From Paenibacillus luteus (GTDB lineage Bacteria; Bacillota; Bacilli; Paenibacillales; Paenibacillaceae), in NCBI RefSeq assembly GCF_006542765.1, contig NZ_SKCD01000033.1:124001-188000 (forward strand): DNA of 64,000 nt. Direction: 5' to 3'. The notes beneath the pieces are model-generated. The model saw only the letters and a list, made by a program, of their open reading frames with translations, was not told the origin of the DNA and did no database searches. This document shows positions 45,208-54,052 of the stretch, piece after piece (within the stretch, counting starts at the first letter, position 1; each line of letters begins with the position of its first letter). The position numbers were made by a program, and so were the translations under genes.

Positions 45208-45392
45208 TATCCTATTGGACGTAAAAGATCCTTTGCGTAAATGAGTAAGACTAATAATGATGATTTAATGAAGAAAACTAAATATATATTGCGACATATA
45301 TAAATATATGATACATATTAAATAACGGAAATGAACTCAACAGGTGTACTAATGAATGATTCCGTCATACGAGAGCAGAGGGAGACTTGAAA

Positions 45393-46361
45393 ATGGAGAG
45401 AGAATTGGCATTAGAGCTTGTACGGGTTACGGAGCTGGCGGCACTCGCATCCGCGCCATGGATGGGGAGAGGCGATAAGAATAGCGCTGACGGAGCAGCA
45501 ACATCGGCCATGCGCTCGATGTTCGATTCCGTATCCATTCGGGGCACTGTCGTTATTGGTGAAGGGGAAATGGACGAAGCACCGATGCTCTATATTGGTG
45601 AAGAAGTTGGCAGCTTGAATGGGCCAGAGGTTGATGTAGCGGTTGATCCGCTTGAGGGTACGGAGATTGTGGCGAAAGGGCTGAACAATGCCATGTCCGT
45701 TCTGGCTGTAGCCGGCAAAGGGCAGCTGCTTCATGCTCCGGATATGTATATGGAAAAATTATCCTTTGGCCCCGCGCTTGTAGGCAAGCTGAGCATCACG
45801 GACCCTATGGATGTCACGCTTCGCAAAGCGGCAGAGGCGCTGAATAAGAAGGTATCGGATTTGACGGTAATGATCTTGGACCGCACGCGTCATGAAACAA
45901 TCGTGAAGGTTTTGAGGAAGGTTGGCGTTCGGATCAAGTTTTTGTCTGACGGGGACGTTGCAGGAGCGATGGCTCCTGCCTTCCCTGAGGCCGGGATTGA
46001 TCTCTATGTGGGCTCGGGCGGCGCGCCTGAGGGTGTTATTGCTGCAGCTGCTTTAAAGTGCTTGGGGGGCGAATTGCAGGCCCGCCTGATGCCTGCCGAC
46101 GGCAATGAGTACAATCGCTGCGTGCAAATGGGCATCGAGGACCCTTACCGGGTGCTGACGATGGAGGATATGATCGGAACCGGCGACGTTTACTTTGCAG
46201 CCACCGGCGTGACGCCTGGCGAGTTTCTTGGGGGAGTGCAGTATTTCCCGGATCAGCGGGCTGAGACCCACTCTATCGTCATGCGCGCCAAGACCAAAAC
46301 CGTTCGATTTGTACGCGCTCTCCATTACTTGCCGAACAAAACCTTTTTGAACGAAAAGTGA
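45393..46361 (+). CDS. glpX: Class II fructose-1,6-bisphosphatase
   Basis: This 322-residue gluconeogenic enzyme converts fructose-1,6-bisphosphate to fructose-6-phosphate. The metal-binding motifs GEGEMDEAPMLYIGEE and VDPLEGTEIVAKG are clear, with SLNGPEVDVA between and GSGGAPEGVIAAAALK in the sugar-binding part. The length fits GlpX. Start chosen at ATG 45393 with GAGGGAG 8 nt upstream; the TTG at 45387 is too close to it. The last 11 codons (YLPNKTFLNEK) are the first copy of a 38-bp tandem repeat that continues beyond the stop codon. Confidence 0.95.
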   Translation: MERELALELVRVTELAALASAPWMGRGDKNSADGAATSAMRSMFDSVSIRGTVVIGEGEMDEAPMLYIGEEVGSLNGPEVDVAVDPLEGTEIVAKGLNNAMSVLAVAGKGQLLHAPDMYMEKLSFGPALVGKLSITDPMDVTLRKAAEALNKKVSDLTVMILDRTRHETIVKVLRKVGVRIKFLSDGDVAGAMAPAFPEAGIDLYVGSGGAPEGVIAAAALKCLGGELQARLMPADGNEYNRCVQMGIEDPYRVLTMEDMIGTGDVYFAATGVTPGEFLGGVQYFPDQRAETHSIVMRAKTKTVRFVRALHYLPNKTFLNEK

Positions 46362-46514
46362 TTTATTTGCCGGATAAAACCTTTTGAATGAAAAGTGACT
46401 TACTTGCTGGATAAAAGCTCATTGAACGATAAGTGATTTACTTACTGGACAAATGCATGTTGATCGAAAGGTGATTTACTTGCTAGTTAAAACTTTTTTG
46501 AACGAGAAGTGATT
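46326..46514. repeat. Five-copy 38-bp tandem repeat starting inside glpX
   Basis: Degenerate units start at 46326, 46364, 46401, 46439 and 46477, each 37-38 bp. The consensus is TACTTGCCGGATAAAAC then CTTTTTGAACGAAAAGTGATT. Unit 1 encodes the glpX C-terminus and its stop codon; units 2-5 repeat that stretch, each with its own TGA. The unit length is not a multiple of three, so repeat expansion did not extend the protein. Confidence 0.85.
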
Positions 46515-46553
46515 AGATGAAGAAGGTTAGTTTGTTTTTCAATGCTTGAATGT

Positions 46554-46599
46554 GGCTGTTCCGAGGGGTCTTTATGACTTGAGGGGACAGCCTTTTTTT
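46554..46599 (+). terminator. Intrinsic terminator after glpX
   Basis: GGCTGTTCC (46554-46562) pairs with GGGGACAGCC (46583-46592), with a mismatch bulge, followed by seven T directly before the insertion sequence. Confidence 0.75.
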
Positions 46600-46600
46600 G

Positions 46601-48373
46601 AAACTACGACAGTATAATTAACTAACAGGATTTTCCTGCGGTTTGTCGAATACATAAGAGACAAGAATTTAACGGGAGTGTTCTCTTATGCTATCAAAAA
46701 ATCGTCTAGGCAAAGCGTCGAAAGTTTACTTTAAACCCGAATTATCAAATTGCCCTCATTGTGGGGTCAAATTAAAGCGATCTCATACGGCATGGAACAA
46801 GAAAATTTCAACGTTGGACGGTGTAATTCATGCTTGGAGCATGGCTTACGCTTGCCCGAACACCAGTTGCCAGCATTCCGGTGTCCCTTACAAGTCGGCT
46901 GAAGCAGAAGCGCTCAGTATGAAACATTCCTCTTACAGTTATGACGTGCTCTGTCTTGTCGGCGAACTACGTTTTAAACATCACCGTACTTGCAAAGAAA
47001 TTGCAGACGCGTTAAACGAACGCGGTGTCGTGACCAGTGAGCGCTACGCTCAAACGTTATACGAGCGCTATCAAACGCTGTTGTCCGCCAGTCTCGACGA
47101 ACATGTGAGACAATGTATGACAGAAATCACAGCGCAAAATGGCGGAATCATCCTATCCATGGACGGCGTCCAACCCGAGAAGGGGAACGAGATGCTCTAT
47201 GTCATTCGCGAGGTATTCAGCGGCACGATTCTAGCGGCTCGGAACATGAAGAGCGGAGCGGCAGCCGAACTTCGTACGCTGATCGATCCCATTATTGAAA
47301 TGGGCTATCCCATCGTAGGCATTGTAAGCGACGGACAGGTCTCTATCCGTCAGGCTTTCGAATCACTCTTGCCTGATGTACCGTATCAGTACTGCCAGTA
47401 CCATTACTTGAAAGATATTGCGAAGCCTGTCGTAGATGCGGATAGAAAACTCAAAATGGAACTGAAAAAGAGCATGCGCGGCTTGCGGGATGTGGAACGA
47501 AAAATCGAGCAGTCTGAGAAAAAGGCAATGGAGGCTTCACAAGCAAACGCAGATGCCTCTCCTAGCTCTTCAAGCGCCAATGTGGAAACAACGCTACTCG
47601 CGGAAGTGCAGGTAGCGAAGGGTTATCTGTCCGCTGTCCGCGCGTTGCTTTTAGAAGATGGCGAACCACCACTTCGTCTACCGGGAATGTTGATCTACGA
47701 ACGTGCCCAAGCCATACAGGCGTCGCTTGCGCGATGCTTGGCTAAAAAAAGAGCCTCATCTGCTCCAGAGCTTGGTCAGAATTTTCAGTAAAATCGGAGA
47801 TCAGACCTCACGCTATGAGGCCGTATCCCGCTGGTCGAAGCCTGTTGCCCATATTGCGACAGCCTTGGAACCAGACGAAGACAAGACCAGCGAAACGGTT
47901 GAATGGGAAATGACCCAAGTATTGAACTGGCTCAAACAGACCTATAAGAAAGAGAACGATTCCCTTATGGTCAACAATGTGACCAACTATTCCCGCGGGT
48001 TCTGGAAAGGGCTCTTTACCTGTTACGATCATTATTTCATCCCGCGAACGAACAACGACCTGGAACAATTTTTTCGACGAACGAAAGCATGTCATCGCCG
48101 AATCACAGGTCTTCGTAACTGGAATAGCTACATCATTCGAAACGGAGAAATGATTGTTCTTGTCGACGATGCTCTTCGTCAAAAACACGTCATTGCCCGT
48201 CTGCGAGCAGTGAGCTATGAAACGTATATGCAGCGCAAAGCACGTTGGAATGAACGCCTATCCGAAGGAGTTCAACGTAGACGATTTAATCGCAATCCAC
48301 ATACTTTTCTACAACAGTTGGAGGCTCAGTGGGATCAAATTGCTTCTGTTTGTTAATTGTGCCGTCGTAGTTT
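46601..48373 (+). mobile_element. Insertion sequence, 1773 bp, with 21-bp terminal inverted repeats
   Basis: The left end, AAACTACGAC-AGTATAATTAA (46601-46621), and the right end (48353-48373, complement AAACTACGAC-GGCACAATTAA) match at 18 of 21 positions, and enclose one frameshifted transposase gene. A short direct target duplication is not obvious; the left flank is the glpX terminator T run. I cannot assign the IS family with confidence. Confidence 0.85.
46688..48356 (+). pseudogene. DDE-type transposase, split by a +1 shift at an A7 run
   Basis: Two frames encode consecutive parts of one protein of about 555 residues. The first (46688-47791) has a four-cysteine N-terminal zinc-ribbon-like part (NCPHCGVKL ... 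CPNTSC), and the DDE acidic residues in ILSMDGVQPEKGNEML and VGIVSDGQVSIRQAF. The second reads through to 48356 and has the Glu in PRTNNDLEQFFRRTKACHRR. The join lies at the seven-A run 47744-47750; with six A, LAKK continues straight into EPHLLQSLVRIFS. So one inserted A broke the gene, or slippage on the run restores it, or it is a sequencing error. Ribosome site ACGGGAG precedes ATG 46688. Confidence 0.8.
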
Positions 48374-48744
48374 TGAAATATAGGAAAGCATCCTTAGACT
48401 ATACATTCTCTATATTACTCGGAATGAAACGCGTTGCCCCGCCAGAGGACGGAGACAGCCGTTTCACCTTGGCTATTTAACTTATTTCTTGATTTGTTGC
48501 GTATGAGGTACAAGAGAGCTTCGGCTGGTGCATTCCCAACATCGTTTTAGTAAACGAGTAGAACGGTAATATGTCTGTAAATTGGTCGCTGCACGAGTAA
48601 ATCATTCTATGGGGTCACGGTTGCAGCCAGATTCTTAGATTGACTAAGATATGTATCAGTAAGAATCCGGTTACTAAGGCGAACACTTCATTTCTCCAGA
48701 TCGATCTTCTCGCTTCGCTTAATCTTCAATTCTTTTGTTCAATT
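48374..48744. other. Gene-free stretch right of the insertion sequence
   Basis: No convincing gene. At 48424-48466 a GAAACG/CGTTTC pair encloses a GC-rich core, like dispersed palindromic repeats, but I cannot verify that it recurs. Nothing else is recognisable. Confidence 0.4.
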
Positions 48745-48872
48745 TAACTATATCTCCAAAACCCAGCCATATCCAGTTCATTTGGGGCCGCTGGGCTAGA
48801 TTAGATCTATTTTTTAGACCTATTTCATCTATCACATCTAACACATCCGTTTCGGCTATTTCTGCTAAACTC
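48745..48872. repeat. Single diverged copy of the palindromic repeat seen at 11.7-12.0 kb
   Basis: AACCCAGCCATATCCAGT (48759-48776), GCCGCTGGGCTAGA, TTAGATCTATTTTTTAGAC, then CGGCTATTTCTGC repeat the order and wording of the array at 11653-12059. AACCCAGC and GCTGGGCT are the inner stem. It lies next to IS debris, as does the other array. Confidence 0.75.
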
Positions 48873-48965
48873 ACGAGACAAGTAATGACAATGGAAATTG
48901 AACATCAGACTAACAGGAACTGGAAAAAAGATTGAGCTAACAGAAAAACTGACTAATGTATGAAC

Positions 48966-49352
48966 GCGAACAAACGATTTACTTACATGCTGTGAAGCAG
49001 ATGCAGTGACCGAAATTGCGGAGATGATTCGTAAAAGACCTGTAACGGTGAGCACTTCCATCCAATCTTACCGATGAAAGGGTTGGATGGCGTCGTGATG
49101 AGTATCTCTACAGGCGCTCCTGAACAGTTGACTCCCGAGCAGAAGATGATATCGAAACTTCCACATGAAGTTGGGGTTCCCGACAAGCGCAATTGGACGC
49201 TGGCTCTGGCTACGGCTTATGTCAAGCGTGATTTTGAACGAAGCTGCACCATCACGAGTATGGCCAAATGGCTTCACCGATTGGTTGACCGACTGTGCGG
49301 GAGTATGGAATCTTCCTTCCAAAAGCTCATTGAGTCTAAAATCATTAATTGA
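48966..49352 (+). pseudogene. Decayed IS630-family transposase fragment
   Basis: Two frames carry the N-terminal helix-turn-helix part of an IS630-type transposase: AVTEIAEMIRKRPVTVST then SIQSYR in frame one (ending in TGA near 49073), and KGLDGVVMSISTGAPEQLTP, KLPHEVG, KRNWTLALATAYVKRDF and SMAKWLHRL in frame two from 49074. In intact members these are contiguous. The catalytic half is missing. The frameshift and truncation show that it is a remnant. Confidence 0.65.
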
Positions 49353-49914
49353 ACTTATATAGATGGAGTTTGTACCGCTATTTTTGAGTTTTTTAAGGTT
49401 TTGGGTTGCTTAGATGAAATTTCTCCCGCTAATTCCGGGCAAGTTGCCGGAAATGGCTTGAAATGTTGAATTTAACGGGACAAATTCCCGTTATTTCTTT
49501 TGCCCAGCAATTAACGCTAATTTAGCCGGAGAAATTCCAGAAAAAATCTAACCGTAGTCATGGTTGGCTTTCTGAAAAGGATGAACCGCAGCTCATTTTG
49601 ATATCATCGTAAGCTCTTTTGACATAAAAGAATATAAGAATTGGATGTGTAGAAACGGATCTGCAAAGTAGAGCTATTCGAGCAAAGACGATGTTGAGCA
49701 AGGTTTAAAGAGTGGCTATAGGAAGGGAGAGGCATTGAAGCGATAAATAATATATGGTGACCGCAAGTAGAACACGATTTCAGAAAAATTGTCCTGCTTG
49801 CGAGTCACTTTACGAATTTTTTTGGTAATGGTTGATAGCATTCAAAGTTACTGTCGGTAAGCTATTATTGCTAAAGATGCAAATGCTTGTAGGGACAATT
49901 GCTAACGTATCCTG
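49353..49914. other. 562-bp gene-free stretch with palindromic elements
   Basis: GAAATTTCTCCCGCTAATT (49416-49434) is the near-complement of AATTTAGCCGGAGAAATTCC (49519-49538). Between them TAACGGGA-caaat-TCCCGTTA is a perfect hairpin near 49473-49493, so 49416-49538 folds as one element. A second stem, GTGACCGCAAGTAG (49757-49770) with CTGCTTGCGAGTCAC (49794-49808), is followed by a T-rich stretch. No gene is visible. Confidence 0.5.
49416..49538. repeat. Long palindromic element, about 123 bp
   Basis: Outer arms at 49416-49434 and 49519-49538 are imperfect complements and enclose the hairpin TAACGGGA/TCCCGTTA. It resembles dispersed intergenic palindromes, but no other copy is in this window. 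Confidence 0.55.
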
Positions 49915-50595
49915 TTAGTTGCCGCCCGGAATAAACTTTTTCAGCCATGAGCCGAAGCTTGCCGGATTGCGGGTTTGGATTAGAACGACGCCTTCCCCGC
50001 GGAAGCGGCAGACGAGTCCCTCACCGCTCGTAATACTGGAGAGCCAGCCCTTGGCTGCTTTCTCTATCGTATAATTCATATAGCCAGGCCAAGCGACCAA
50101 ATGGCCGTTGTCGATGATAACTTCTTCCCCTGGACCCAGGTTCACGGCATGAATAGCGCCATAGGAAGACAGGAAGACGGTACCTTTGCCGCTAATTTCT
50201 ACGATAAAAAAGCCTTCGCCGGAGAGAAGTCCTCTACTGAGATTTTGCATTTTCGTATTAACCTCAATACCGCTCGTGCCTGCAAGGAATCCATCTTTTT
50301 GTACATACAGCTTATAAGAACCATCCAGCTCAATTGCTTCAATATCGCCTAATGAAGGAGGAGCAAGCTGAACCTCGCCCCCGCCTCTTACCGCCGTCAT
50401 TTCTTGAAAAAAGAACGTTTCCCCGCTCAGCATTCTGCCGAGTCCCCGCATGAAGCCGCCGTCGGTCGTTCCTTTAAGGTCGATGCTTGGCGACATGGAT
50501 ACCATGGCTCCCATTTCAGCCTTGACGCTCTCGCCAGGATTCAGCCTGACCTTAAGCATAGCGAAGGCGCCTTTATAGAATATGTCATAATTCAT
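49915..50595 (-). CDS. AIM24/TIGR00266-family protein
   Basis: This 226-residue protein has the repeated beta-rich layout of the AIM24 (DUF124) family: an N-terminal MLKVRLNPGESVKAEMGAM, LSGETFFFQEMTA, a middle GLLSGEGFFIVEISGKG, and VNLGPGEEVIIDNGHLVAWP. Bacterial members are soluble and have no firmly known role. ATG 50595 has TAGGAGG upstream. It is downstream of, and in the same direction as, the PgpA gene, separated by 135 bp that holds a three-copy repeat. Confidence 0.88.
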   Translation of the reverse strand: MNYDIFYKGAFAMLKVRLNPGESVKAEMGAMVSMSPSIDLKGTTDGGFMRGLGRMLSGETFFFQEMTAVRGGGEVQLAPPSLGDIEAIELDGSYKLYVQKDGFLAGTSGIEVNTKMQNLSRGLLSGEGFFIVEISGKGTVFLSSYGAIHAVNLGPGEEVIIDNGHLVAWPGYMNYTIEKAAKGWLSSITSGEGLVCRFRGEGVVLIQTRNPASFGSWLKKFIPGGN

Positions 50596-50611
50596 GAAAT
50601 GAACCTCCTAA

Positions 50612-50723
50612 AGGGTTTGCGAAGCAAAGCCAGCTTCGAAAGCATAAGCTTAGGGTTTGCGAAGCAAAGCCTGCTTCGAAAGCTTAGACTTAAGAATTTG
50701 CGAAGCAAGCTACTTCGAAAGAC
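50612..50723. repeat. Three-copy 40-bp repeat with GAAGC/GCTTC hairpins
   Basis: The unit GGGTTTGCGAAGCAAAGC then CTGCTTCGAAAGC begins at 50612, 50652 and about 50693; the third copy is shorter and starts GAATTTGCGAAGCAA. Each unit can fold through GAAGC and GCTTC. The repeats lie between the AIM24-family and PgpA genes and so may act at the RNA level. Confidence 0.8.
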
Positions 50724-50730
50724 GTCCTAG

Positions 50731-51270
50731 CTAATCCAGCGGAGGCTGTGTAACACCTTCGCGCTCTGCTTGTCTGCGATGAGCCATCCGACTTGCAGCC
50801 GATGCAGCGATAGCCCCCACGATATCGTCTAAGAATGTATGGATTTCGCCGTCGGATTTGTCGTTGAGTTTAACGAGAATGCCGGGCTTCAGCTTATCTA
50901 CATAACCGAAATTCGTAAACCCGATGCTGCCATACACATTGACAATGGACAATGCCAAAATTTCATCGCATCCATAAAGACTCTCATCGTGCTTGATCAT
51001 GTCCTGCAGCGGGGCCATTAGCTTGCCTTCCTCGGCGAGGATATCAAGCTGGATGCCGGTCAATACGGCGTTTTGTACCTCGCGCTTCGATAGGACGGCA
51101 TCAATATGGACGATACAATCCTCAGGAGTTAAGCCAGGGAAATAGTCTTTTTGCAAAAAATGCACAAGCTCGGCGATAGCCAGCTTGGTTACTCCGCGTT
51201 TGAGGAGCCATTCGTCTGTCGCCTCAGCCACTTTGCGGCTGTTTAGGCTGTAAATTTCGGGATTGGACAT
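50731..51270 (-). CDS. pgpA: Phosphatidylglycerophosphatase A-family protein (YutG-like)
   Basis: This 179-residue protein belongs to the PgpA/YutG family, which dephosphorylates phosphatidylglycerol phosphate in membrane lipid synthesis. The family features visible are FLQKDYFPGLTPEDCIVHID, the D-x-x-x-x-x-D-E pattern around HDESLYGCDEILALSIVNVYG, and DKSDGEIHTFLDDIVGAIAAS. The soluble layout is the Gram-positive type. AAGGGGG lies before the ATG. It is divergent from the GerM gene. Confidence 0.85.
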   Translation of the reverse strand: MSNPEIYSLNSRKVAEATDEWLLKRGVTKLAIAELVHFLQKDYFPGLTPEDCIVHIDAVLSKREVQNAVLTGIQLDILAEEGKLMAPLQDMIKHDESLYGCDEILALSIVNVYGSIGFTNFGYVDKLKPGILVKLNDKSDGEIHTFLDDIVGAIAASAASRMAHRRQAEREGVTQPPLD

Positions 51271-51401
51271 GTTTTTGTTCCCCCTTAGGATTTTATGGAC
51301 AAAACTGGTCTAAAAAAGGGAAGGGCTCGTATACATAGTACTACAAATAAGGAGTTGTACAAAGCCGCCAGGCAAAACTTGATTAGGGAGGAAAGGTCAA
51401 T

Positions 51402-52454
51402 ATGGTTCAAAAAAGATGGATTAGGGGTGCTGTTCTTTCTGGAGTGTTGGTTCTGCCCATTCTTACCGCTGGCTGCGGGTTGTTCTCGCAAGAGACAAGC
51501 AAGTCAATCGATCCGCCGCAGGTTGAGGTAAAGGAAGGCGTGGATGGCGCAGAAACCGGACAGGTTGTGCTTCCCGGCGGAGATACGCAAATGACGGTGT
51601 ATTTGGAGGATCGCAATGGCTATTTGGCTCCAATTTCCCTGCAAACAACACTGGGCACAAATGAAGTAGCTGCGCAAAAGGCGCTTGAAATGATGGTAGA
51701 GAACGGAGCGTACGCGAGCCAGCTGCCTGAGGATTTCCGCGCGGTCATTCCGCAGGGGACTCAGATTAAATCGTATAAATATGATAAGGAACAAAAGCTC
51801 GCCACCGTTGAATTTTCCGAGCCCTTTGCCAGCTATAATCCACAGGATGAGAGAACAATTGTAGAGGCAATCACATGGACACTAACCGCTATGACCGGAA
51901 TTGAAGGGGTTGAAATCTGGTATGAAGGGGCCAAGCTTCCTGAAATGCCTCAAGATGGCTTCCCGCTTGACGATAAATTGACTCGCGCAGTTGGAATTAA
52001 CATCGAAGCTGCCGAAGGTGTGAATTACGCACAGTCGACACCGGTTACGCTCTACTTCTCAGCACAGACGCTCAGCGATGAGCAGTATTATGTTCCGGTG
52101 ACTCGCCTTGTTGCCCGTTCGTCTTCTCCTACACAAGCGGCTCTTGAACAGCTTATCTCGGGTCCGCTTAACAAAAAAGAACTAACCAGCGTTATTCTCC
52201 CTGACGTGCAAGTGAAAAACATTGTGCAGGACGGAGATGTCGTCACGGTTGATTTGGAGGATGAGGGCTATCAAGGTGGCCAGAAGCTTCCGGCAGAAAT
52301 GCTGCAGGCGCTTGTGCTGTCGGTGACGGAAAATTCGAATGCGACAACGGTACAAATTAAAGTGAACGGTGAGTCCGATGTCGTCGATACGGCGAACAAT
52401 TCCTACAGCGAGCCGGTAGGCAGACCACATCATGTAAATGCCATCAAATCTTGA
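51402..52454 (+). CDS. gerM: GerM-type (GerMN domain) lipoprotein
   Basis: This 350-residue lipoprotein has a lipobox LTAGC (Cys near residue 26) and two GerMN domains: about 65-185 (VYLEDRNGYLAPISLQT, ALEMMVENGAYASQLPED) and 205-325 (TLYFSAQTLSDEQYYVPVTR, ALEQLISGPLNKKELTSVILP). In Bacillus GerM is made in the sporulating mother cell and affects germination and spore structure. GGGAGGAAAGG precedes the ATG. A strong terminator follows, and the neighbours are rph and rdgB, the same gene order as in Bacillus (gerM-rph-ysnA). Confidence 0.92.
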   Translation: MVQKRWIRGAVLSGVLVLPILTAGCGLFSQETSKSIDPPQVEVKEGVDGAETGQVVLPGGDTQMTVYLEDRNGYLAPISLQTTLGTNEVAAQKALEMMVENGAYASQLPEDFRAVIPQGTQIKSYKYDKEQKLATVEFSEPFASYNPQDERTIVEAITWTLTAMTGIEGVEIWYEGAKLPEMPQDGFPLDDKLTRAVGINIEAAEGVNYAQSTPVTLYFSAQTLSDEQYYVPVTRLVARSSSPTQAALEQLISGPLNKKELTSVILPDVQVKNIVQDGDVVTVDLEDEGYQGGQKLPAEMLQALVLSVTENSNATTVQIKVNGESDVVDTANNSYSEPVGRPHHVNAIKS

Positions 52455-52482
52455 TGTTAACACTTCAATAGTAAAGAATAAG

Positions 52483-52517
52483 CCGCCCCAAAGGAGATTC
52501 CTTTGGGCGGTTTTTTT
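52483..52517 (+). terminator. Intrinsic terminator after gerM
   Basis: CCGCCCCAAAGG (52483-52494) pairs with CCTTTGGGCGG (52500-52510), with one bulge, followed by seven T. Confidence 0.92.
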
Positions 52518-52633
52518 CTTTTTATAGGCCTACAGATGCAATTCGACTTTTACTTTGTTAAAATAGGAAGGATTGTTGGATGGGATGGAGCATTTTTCTA
52601 ATAATACAATGTTTGACTCGGGAGGAAATGAGC

Positions 52634-53371
52634 ATGAGAAACGACGGTCGGCAACCGAACCAGCTTCGGCCGGTAACCATAACGACAGGTGTGAATAAAT
52701 ACGCAGAGGGATCAGTACTCATTGAAGTTGGAGAGACAAAGGTCATCTGTACAGCAAGTATTGAAGAGCGGGTTCCCCCTTTCATGAAGGGGCAAGGAAA
52801 AGGGTGGATTAATGCGGAGTACGCGATGCTGCCACGCGCAACACACACACGGAACATCCGTGAAGCAGCCAAGGGCAAGCTCACAGGTCGGACGATGGAG
52901 ATTCAGCGTCTAATTGGGCGGGCCCTGCGCTCCATCGTCGATTTGCAGGCGCTAGGAGAGCGGACGATTACGCTCGATTGCGACGTTATTCAAGCCGATG
53001 GCGGGACTCGTACGACGTCGATTACAGGCGCGTTTATTGCACTGGCTATCGCCGTGAACAAACTGACAGAAAAAGTACAATTTGCAAGATACCCCATTAC
53101 TGATTTTTTGGCGTCCGTAAGCGTAGGCGTTATTCAGGAGAAAGCTTTGCTTGACCTGAATTACGAGGAAGATTCCAAAGCCAAGGTCGATATGAACGTC
53201 GTTATGACGGGCGGAGGCAAATTTGTTGAGGTACAGGGAACGGGTGAGGACGCTCCTTTCTCGCGGGATGAGCTCAATCAGCTACTGGCGCTCGGAGAAG
53301 CGGGTATCTTGGAGCTTATTGGCAAGCAGAAGGAAGTGCTTGGACCGCTCGGCGCCCGTATTGGAGGTTAA
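52634..53371 (+). CDS. rph: Ribonuclease PH
   Basis: This 245-residue phosphorolytic 3' exonuclease trims the 3' ends of tRNA precursors. The N-terminal MRNDGRQPNQLRPVTITTG, GKGWINAEYAMLPRATHTR, and CDVIQADGGTRTTSITGAF are conserved family blocks, the last with the active-site Asp. Start chosen at ATG 52634 with GGAGGA 7 nt upstream; ATG 52628 is too close to that site. It is followed 5 bp later by rdgB. Confidence 0.95.
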   Translation: MRNDGRQPNQLRPVTITTGVNKYAEGSVLIEVGETKVICTASIEERVPPFMKGQGKGWINAEYAMLPRATHTRNIREAAKGKLTGRTMEIQRLIGRALRSIVDLQALGERTITLDCDVIQADGGTRTTSITGAFIALAIAVNKLTEKVQFARYPITDFLASVSVGVIQEKALLDLNYEEDSKAKVDMNVVMTGGGKFVEVQGTGEDAPFSRDELNQLLALGEAGILELIGKQKEVLGPLGARIGG

Positions 53372-53376
53372 CACAT

Positions 53377-54039
53377 ATGGCCAAGCATTCGGTGCTATCA
53401 CATGATGTGATCGTCGTAGCTACGAAAAATACCGGTAAAATAAAGGAATTCGCTTTCGCGCTTGAGAAGCTGGGTAAAAATACGGCTAGCTTGCTCGATT
53501 ATCCGCAAATCCCGGACATTGTCGAGGACGGCAATACGTTTATGGCTAACGCACGCATTAAGGCAAAGACGACGGGTGATGTGCTGGGCGTCCCCGTGCT
53601 TGCGGATGATTCAGGACTGCGCGTCGTTGCATTAAACGGAGAGCCTGGCGTTTATTCTGCCCGCTATGCAGGCGAGAAGGCTTCGGACAGCGATAATAAC
53701 ACAAAGCTGATCCGTGAGCTTAAGCACTTGCAAGGGAACCAGAAGCTTGCTGATTTAGGTCAATTGCCCGATGGCTCGCAGAAGCTGAGCGATGCTCAGT
53801 TCGTATGTGCGTTAGCTCTGTATGACCCGGCAACTGGCTTGTTTGTTGAAGCGGAGGGTACGGTCGATGGCGTCATTACTGATTTGCCGCATGGCTCAGG
53901 CGGCTTCGGCTATGATCCATTGTTCTGGCTACCTGAGCTAAGCCGTGGTATGGCCGAGCTGTCCAAGGAAGAGAAGCAGCAGATCAGCCATCGCGGTGCA
54001 GCATTGAAGCTTCTGCTGTCACAGCTGGAACAAGCATAA
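53377..54039 (+). CDS. rdgB: XTP/dITP diphosphatase (RdgB/YsnA family)
   Basis: This 220-residue house-cleaning pyrophosphatase removes deaminated purine triphosphates. Family motifs are VVATKNTGKIKEFAFAL near the N-terminus, VLADDSGLRVVALNGEPGV, YSARYAGEKASD, and GSGGFGYDPLFWLPE. An insertion of about 20 residues around LQGNQKLADLGQLPDGSQ makes it slightly longer than the usual 195-200. GGAGG ends 7 nt before the ATG. It is co-transcribed with rph. Confidence 0.94.
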   Translation: MAKHSVLSHDVIVVATKNTGKIKEFAFALEKLGKNTASLLDYPQIPDIVEDGNTFMANARIKAKTTGDVLGVPVLADDSGLRVVALNGEPGVYSARYAGEKASDSDNNTKLIRELKHLQGNQKLADLGQLPDGSQKLSDAQFVCALALYDPATGLFVEAEGTVDGVITDLPHGSGGFGYDPLFWLPELSRGMAELSKEEKQQISHRGAALKLLLSQLEQA

Positions 54040-54052
54040 TTAAAATAAAAAA

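Noticed and set aside
46326..46514. Repeat block that could be mistaken for a CRISPR array
   Set aside because: Units are contiguous, with no unique spacers, and the first unit is glpX coding sequence. No cas genes are nearby.
47744..47750. Programmed -1 ribosomal frameshift as in IS3-type elements
   Set aside because: The downstream frame is +1 (or -2) relative to the upstream frame, so a -1 shift gives a wrong product. Slippage or a one-base insertion is required.
47703..48356. Second transposase frame as an independent gene
   Set aside because: Its presumed GTG start has no ribosome site and its sequence continues the upstream protein; treated as the 3' part of one frameshifted gene.
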